Notes under the pieces: generated by a model
What the model was told of the DNA's origin: nothing
Database searches by the model: none
The model's input: the letters and a program-made list of their open reading frames with translations, nothing else
In this document: positions 7,401 to 10,416 of the stretch, in pieces
Layout: every line of letters begins with the position of its first letter
Numbering within the stretch: position 1 is the stretch's first letter
Translations under genes and position numbers: made by a program
NCBI GenBank assembly: GCA_900128565.1
Contig: LT636315.1
Coordinates: forward strand, 1 to 10,416
Direction: 5' to 3'
DNA: 10,416 nucleotides
Source of the DNA: Stramenopiles sp. TOSAG23-6
Taxonomy: Eukaryota > Sar

Positions 7401-8930
7401 TCAAAAACAACAATGTGATACATTAGATATAAAACAACGTAAAGAAATTGAATTAAATATAAACAATAACAAGATATTGCCAGTGTTACAACCAGTGCTG
7501 AGTTCAACATCTAAACGTGTTGAAGGTTCTGTTTCTATGAAGAATACTGCTAATAATAATCAAAATAATAATAATATGAATAATAATGATATTCTCAATG
7601 ATATTTCAGCTAGTACTAGTAGTAGTCAAAATAATACTTATAATAACATGAATAATAATGATATTCTCAATGATATTTCAGCTAGTACTTTTAGTAGTCA
7701 AAATAATAATAACATGAATAATAATGATATTCTCAATGATATTACAGCTAGTACTACATTTTATTCTTCTATAAAAGTACCTGAAATTCCATTAGATAAA
7801 TTAATAATTACAAAAGAAGAAACGATTAAAGAGAGAAAAGAACGTAAAAGAAAAAGAAAAATGCTAGTAGAAGCTCAAATTTTAAATATTGAATATCCAC
7901 ATCTAAGGCAATGTGAAAAAGATGCCAAAGAGGCTAAACAAAGCGCATTAGGATTCATTTCTGATATACTACCAGATGTATTTGATGTAGAAAAGGATAC
8001 GAAAAATACAACAATTGTATCAAGTGACACGAAATCTGTTGATGAATCTCAAATTATTCAAAATGATACACCCGAAATATCATCAAATATTGTACATACA
8101 GTTACCACGTTTAATACTATGAACAACAACAGTAGTAGTACTAGTAGTAGTAGTAGTGAAAGTTCGAATATAACTACACTTGAAAATTCTGAAAAAAAAT
8201 TGAATAATGAGAAAATTGTTCCAATAACGAAACGATTTGAAATGTTTTTACCTATTTGTGTTGATGAAAATTGTTCAAAACCACGGTATAAACAAAATAT
8301 GCACTGTAAAGATCATTTAACAGAATGTCCAATTTTGGAGTGTAAATATATCGGTTGTACTAAACAAGCACAAGGAAGGACTCCTTTTTGTATTTCTCAT
8401 GGTGGAATATGTTATATTTTTTTCAAAATATGAAATTTTTTTTTTCATAACCCTAATACCTGACAAAATCTATTTTTTATACTATATTGTAGACAATATA
8501 TGGTAAACGATGTATCGTTAAAGGATGTACCAAATCAGCTCAAGGAAAAACACGAAAATGTATATTGCATGGAGGAGGGAAACGATGTGCTTTTGAAGGT
8601 TGTACAAAATCTGCAAGAGGGAGGACAAAATTTTGTGTTGGACATGGAGGTGGCAAACGTTGTTTTTTTGAAGGATGTACAAAATCAGCTAGAGGTCGAT
8701 CTAATTTTTGTGTGAGTCATGGGGGAGGAAAACGATGTTCTTCTCAAGGTTGTTCAAAATCTGCGCAAGGCTGTTCAAATTTTTGTAAAGCACACGGTGG
8801 CGGAAGACGGTGTAAATATCCAAATTGTCGTAGAACTGGAAAAGGATCTGAGGAGTATTGTACCATTCATGGTACTCAAATATGTCTTTTATTGAATGAA
8901 ATGAAAGAATCGACATCAGCAACTGTTTGA
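4498..8930 (+). CDS. Coiled-coil protein with seven C-terminal CCCH-type zinc fingers (5 exons)
   Basis: Exons are 4498-5601, 5752-6157, 6297-7096, 7243-8410 and 8500-8930. Their sum is 3909 nt, or 1302 residues plus TGA. The start is the first ATG of the frame. In order: a basic N-terminus with nuclear-localisation-like Lys/Arg clusters (near 102-121 and 292-315), an Asn/His/Tyr-rich stretch (about 122-260), long charged, helix-forming regions likely to be coiled coils (about 340-500, 700-850 and 990-1010), an internal repeat (MNNNDILNDISAST x3), Ser/Asn low complexity, and seven fingers of the form C-x4-C-x10-C-x2-H (about 1109-1283). Most fingers carry GC[TS]K[SQ]A[RQ]G and are joined by HGGGKRC. 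Such arrays are known from proteins often labelled WRKY19-like in stramenopiles and are presumed to bind DNA. A nuclear, chromatin or regulatory role is an inference. The joins rest on the GT-AT rule; merging of two neighbouring genes cannot be fully excluded. Confidence 0.7.
5602..5751 (+). other. Intron 1 of zinc-finger gene (GT-AT, stop-free)
   Basis: It starts GTACGTTTTT and ends CATTATAT|GTT in phase 0. The length is 150 nt, a multiple of three with no stop, so it can also be read through as a hydrophobic, Phe-rich insert of 50 residues. The branch motif is weak (AAGTAAC near 5687-5693). Poly-T content and the 5' end like the other introns support splicing. The AG at 5688-5689 would give an immediate TAA. 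Confidence 0.6.
6158..6296 (+). other. Intron 2 of zinc-finger gene (GT-AT)
   Basis: It starts GTTTGTTTTC, has TACCTAAC at 6252-6259 and ends AATATACAT|GT. The split codon t|gt gives Cys and continues in a charged helical region. A GTGTTTG start two bases earlier is also possible. The next AG (6328-6329) would make a TAA with the preferred donor. Confidence 0.65.
6168..6219 (+). repeat. 13-bp tandem repeat inside intron 2
   Basis: Four copies of ATTTCAAATGTTT (the last is changed at its end) start at 6168, 6181, 6194 and 6207. They lie just inside the intron's 5' end, before the poly-T run. Confidence 0.85.
7097..7242 (+). other. Intron 3 of zinc-finger gene (GT-AT)
   Basis: It starts GTACGTTTCC in phase 0, has CACTAAC ending at 7206 and ends ACAAAACAT|GTAC, 36 nt after the branch motif. 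A good-looking TTTTCAG ends at 7216, but it would put the next exon out of frame and hit TAG after 14 codons. Confidence 0.72.
7561..7757 (+). repeat. Coding tandem repeat (MNNNDILNDISAST x3)
   Basis: Three near-identical blocks begin at 7576, 7648 and 7714 (spacings 72 and 66 nt) and keep the frame. They encode MNNNDILNDI[ST]AST followed by Ser- and Asn-rich linkers. The low divergence indicates a recent expansion. Confidence 0.85.
8411..8499 (+). other. Intron 4 of zinc-finger gene (non-AG end, boundary uncertain)
   Basis: Zinc fingers two and three lie on either side, so the frames are known. The GT-AT solution given here joins HGG-IY-GKRC. An alternative that removes 8407-8501 gives HGG-GKRC, which matches the other linkers exactly but needs an AT start. 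The GTAG ending at 8492 gives a stop after four codons. The branch-like motif is TACCTGAC at 8457-8464. Confidence 0.62.
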
Positions 8931-9184
8931 TTGTACTATACTCACATATGTCTTTTATTGAATGAAATGAAAGAATCGACACATTAGCAGGTTTTTGATT
9001 GTAGTACACTCACATATGTCTTTTATTGAATGAAATGAAAGAATCGACATTAGCAGGTTTTTGATTGTAGTATACTCAAATATGTTTTTAATTGAATGAA
9101 TTGAAAGAATCGACATTAGCAGGTTTTTGATTGTAGTACCATGTATGGTACTCAAATATGTTATTGAATGAAATGAAAGATTTT
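8874..9184 (+). repeat. 66-76 bp tandem repeat running from coding end into 3' UTR
   Basis: Five copies begin at 8874, 8940, 9008, 9074 and 9150 (the last is partial). Each starts ACTCAMATATG and continues with TTATTGAATGAAATGAAAG or a near variant; the first four go on with AATCGACA. The first copy encodes the last 19 residues and the stop of the zinc-finger protein. The left flank of the fifth copy (TACCATGTATGGTACTCAAA) resembles the coding flank of the first, so the array seems to derive from the gene's own 3' end. Confidence 0.85.
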
Positions 9185-9371
9185 TTAAACAGCAATTGTT
9201 CACATTTATATTGAATAAATTTTGATGATTGCCATATTCCTTTGTCTCCTCGTTACACTTCCTGTTTATCTATTGCAAGCTTCAATGTACATATCATGTA
9301 AATCATCAGCATTGGTTGCGGGAACATCAGCCGGTTTCAATGCGTACATTTGTTGCAATTGTATACATTTT
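9185..9371. other. Convergent intergenic region
   Basis: This is the gap between the forward zinc-finger gene and the reverse ankyrin gene. AATAAA at 9214-9219 on the + strand may end the former. On the - strand AATAAA overlaps the ankyrin stop codon (9371-9376). No ORF or RNA gene is evident. Confidence 0.4.
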
Positions 9372-10416
9372 TTATTTCGCACCATGACGGAGAAATAGTG
9401 CAACTACTTTTTCATGACGAAACATTGTAGCAATATACAATGGGGACATTCCACACCCGTTAGGCTGATTGACATCAGCACCATTAGCGAGAAGTAATTC
9501 AACTACTTCTGTATGGCCTTTCGCTGAAGCATTATACAATGCGGTAAATCCATCATCATTCCTAGCCTGATTGACATCAGCACCAGCAGCGAGAAGTAAT
9601 TGAACTACTTCAAAATGACCCTTCCGTGAAGCAATATACAATGGGGTTTGTCCGTCTTCACCGGCCTGATCCACAGCAGCACCTTTATCAAGTAGTAGCC
9701 CAACTACTCCTTCATGACCATTCTGTGAAGCAATCAACAATGGGGTAGCTCCGTCTTCATCAACTTGATTGACTTTTGCACCTTTATCAAGGAGTAGCCC
9801 AACTACTCCTTCATGACCATTAAATGAAGCAATCAACAATGGGGTAGCTCCGTCTTCATCAACTTGATTGACTTTTGCACCTTTACCAAGAAGTAGTTCA
9901 ACTATTCCTTCATAGCCATACTCTGAAGCAATATACAATGGGGGAAATCCGGTCAATGGTCCACTTGTCGCAACCTGATTGACATTTGCACCTTTTTTGA
10001 TAAGTAGTTCAACTACTTCTTCGTGACCATTCTGTGAAGCAATCAACAATGGCCTTAATTCGTTGTTAGCAGCCTGATTGACATCGGCACCCTTATCAAG
10101 AAGAAGTTGGACTACTTTTACATAACCATACTCTGAAGCAATCATCAATGGGGTAACTGCGAAGTTTTTTTCAGCCAGATTGACATCAGCACCTGCTTTA
10201 ATAAGTTCTTTAACGACTTCAACATAACCATACTGTGAAGCAGCAAACAATGCGGTCGATCCATCTCTGCGCCCCTCATCAATATCAGCGCCAATCGCCA
10301 GTAAAACTTTAACCATCGCCACATTATTCATCTGTGCAGCTGAAAACAATGGATATTCGTCCTCTTCAAATGGGTGCTCTAGTTTCAACTCTTCTGTTTC
10401 GACATGATCAGTAAAG
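9372..10416 (-). CDS. Ankyrin-repeat protein, ten repeats (5' end beyond window)
   Basis: The reverse-strand frame is open from the window edge to TAA at 9372-9374, about 347 codons. A TTG at 10388 begins the longest scored frame, but the codons before it (to the edge) are also open and no in-frame ATG precedes the repeats, so the start probably lies outside. Ten ankyrin repeats of about 33 residues fill the sequence: [DE]-G-x-T-P-L-x-I-A-S-x-x-G-H-x-x-V-V-x-L-L-L-x-x-G-A-x-V-[ND]-Q. The first lacks the TPL core and the last ends at the C-terminus (RHGAK). Ankyrin stacks mediate protein-protein contacts; no enzymatic or membrane segment is visible here, so location and partner are unknown. 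Repeats six and seven are nearly identical in DNA. No intron is seen, and its base use looks less AT-skewed than that of the zinc-finger gene. Confidence 0.85.
   Translation of the reverse strand, partial: FTDHVETEELKLEHPFEEDEYPLFSAAQMNNVAMVKVLLAIGADIDEGRRDGSTALFAASQYGYVEVVKELIKAGADVNLAEKNFAVTPLMIASEYGYVKVVQLLLDKGADVNQAANNELRPLLIASQNGHEEVVELLIKKGANVNQVATSGPLTGFPPLYIASEYGYEGIVELLLGKGAKVNQVDEDGATPLLIASFNGHEGVVGLLLDKGAKVNQVDEDGATPLLIASQNGHEGVVGLLLDKGAAVDQAGEDGQTPLYIASRKGHFEVVQLLLAAGADVNQARNDDGFTALYNASAKGHTEVVELLLANGADVNQPNGCGMSPLYIATMFRHEKVVALFLRHGAK
9731..9928 (-). repeat. 99-bp near-identical ankyrin units
   Basis: The motif CAATCAACAATGGGGTAGCT recurs at 9731 and 9830, and the following sequence through CTTTAYCAAG is almost unchanged. 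The period is 99 bp, exactly one 33-residue ankyrin repeat. This is a recent unit duplication or conversion. Confidence 0.85.

Noticed and set aside
1548-8499. Reading the elements as internal eliminated sequences cut out of DNA, as in ciliates
   Set aside because: The GTACGT/GTATGT starts and the CTAAC motif at fixed distance fit spliceosomal introns better. TGA and TAA act as stops, which does not suit most ciliate codes. RNA and DNA from the same cells would decide.
8500-8715. Forward 71-codon frame starting with ATG in the finger region
   Set aside because: It is the wrong frame of the zinc-finger exon; the fingers lie in the adjacent frame.
8874-9184. CRISPR array
   Set aside because: The repeats are long and directly adjacent with no unique spacers, and the genome is eukaryotic.

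Overview
This window is nuclear DNA from an AT-rich, intron-bearing eukaryotic microbe. A tentative best fit is a stramenopile (diatom-like) protist. The case rests on two protein styles that are common there: an array of C-x4-C-x10-C-x2-H zinc fingers separated by HGGGKRC linkers, and a leucine-rich-repeat (LRR) protein with a 'TDG..W....NW......CDWYGVTC' cap. Nothing suggests bacterial or organelle DNA. Lineage is an inference that needs a database search.

Layout. Positions 1-1003 (+) hold the end of a partial intron and the last exon of a secreted or surface protein made of seven EGF-like Cys modules. Positions 1208-2706 (+) hold a five-exon gene for a 357-residue protein with a basic N-terminal region, three predicted membrane helices and a Cys-rich tail like the EGF-like modules of its neighbour. 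Positions 2972-3718 (+) hold a secreted LRR protein whose last repeat is broken by a frameshift. Positions 3766-4497 are intergenic, with hairpins, a perfect inverted repeat over a poly(A) signal, and a short block of telomere-type TTAGGG repeats. Positions 4498-8930 (+) hold a five-exon gene for a 1302-residue basic, Asn-rich, coiled-coil protein ending in seven zinc fingers. Its last coding bases are the first copy of a 66-76 bp tandem repeat that continues to about 9184. Positions 9372-10416 (-) hold an ankyrin-repeat protein with ten repeats, open at the window edge.

The most striking feature is the introns. All nine that I can place (eight complete, one partial) start with GT (mostly GTACGT or GTATGT), and most carry a TACCTAAC-like branch motif. 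Judged by reading frame, they end in AT (...ACAT| or ...ATAT|) instead of AG. AGs lie between the branch motif and the end in several of them, but using those AGs gives a frameshift or an early stop in every case that can be tested. The AT rule joins nine exons into two long frames, restores split Cys codons, and reveals a final exon (2426-2706) that lacks its own ATG. The distance from branch motif to AT end is nearly constant (35-43 nt). This looks like a lineage-specific change of 3' splice-site recognition and should be tested with RNA reads.

No operon-like logic links the genes. The first two look like related surface proteins, the LRR and ankyrin genes are common protein-interaction types, and the zinc-finger gene is probably nuclear.
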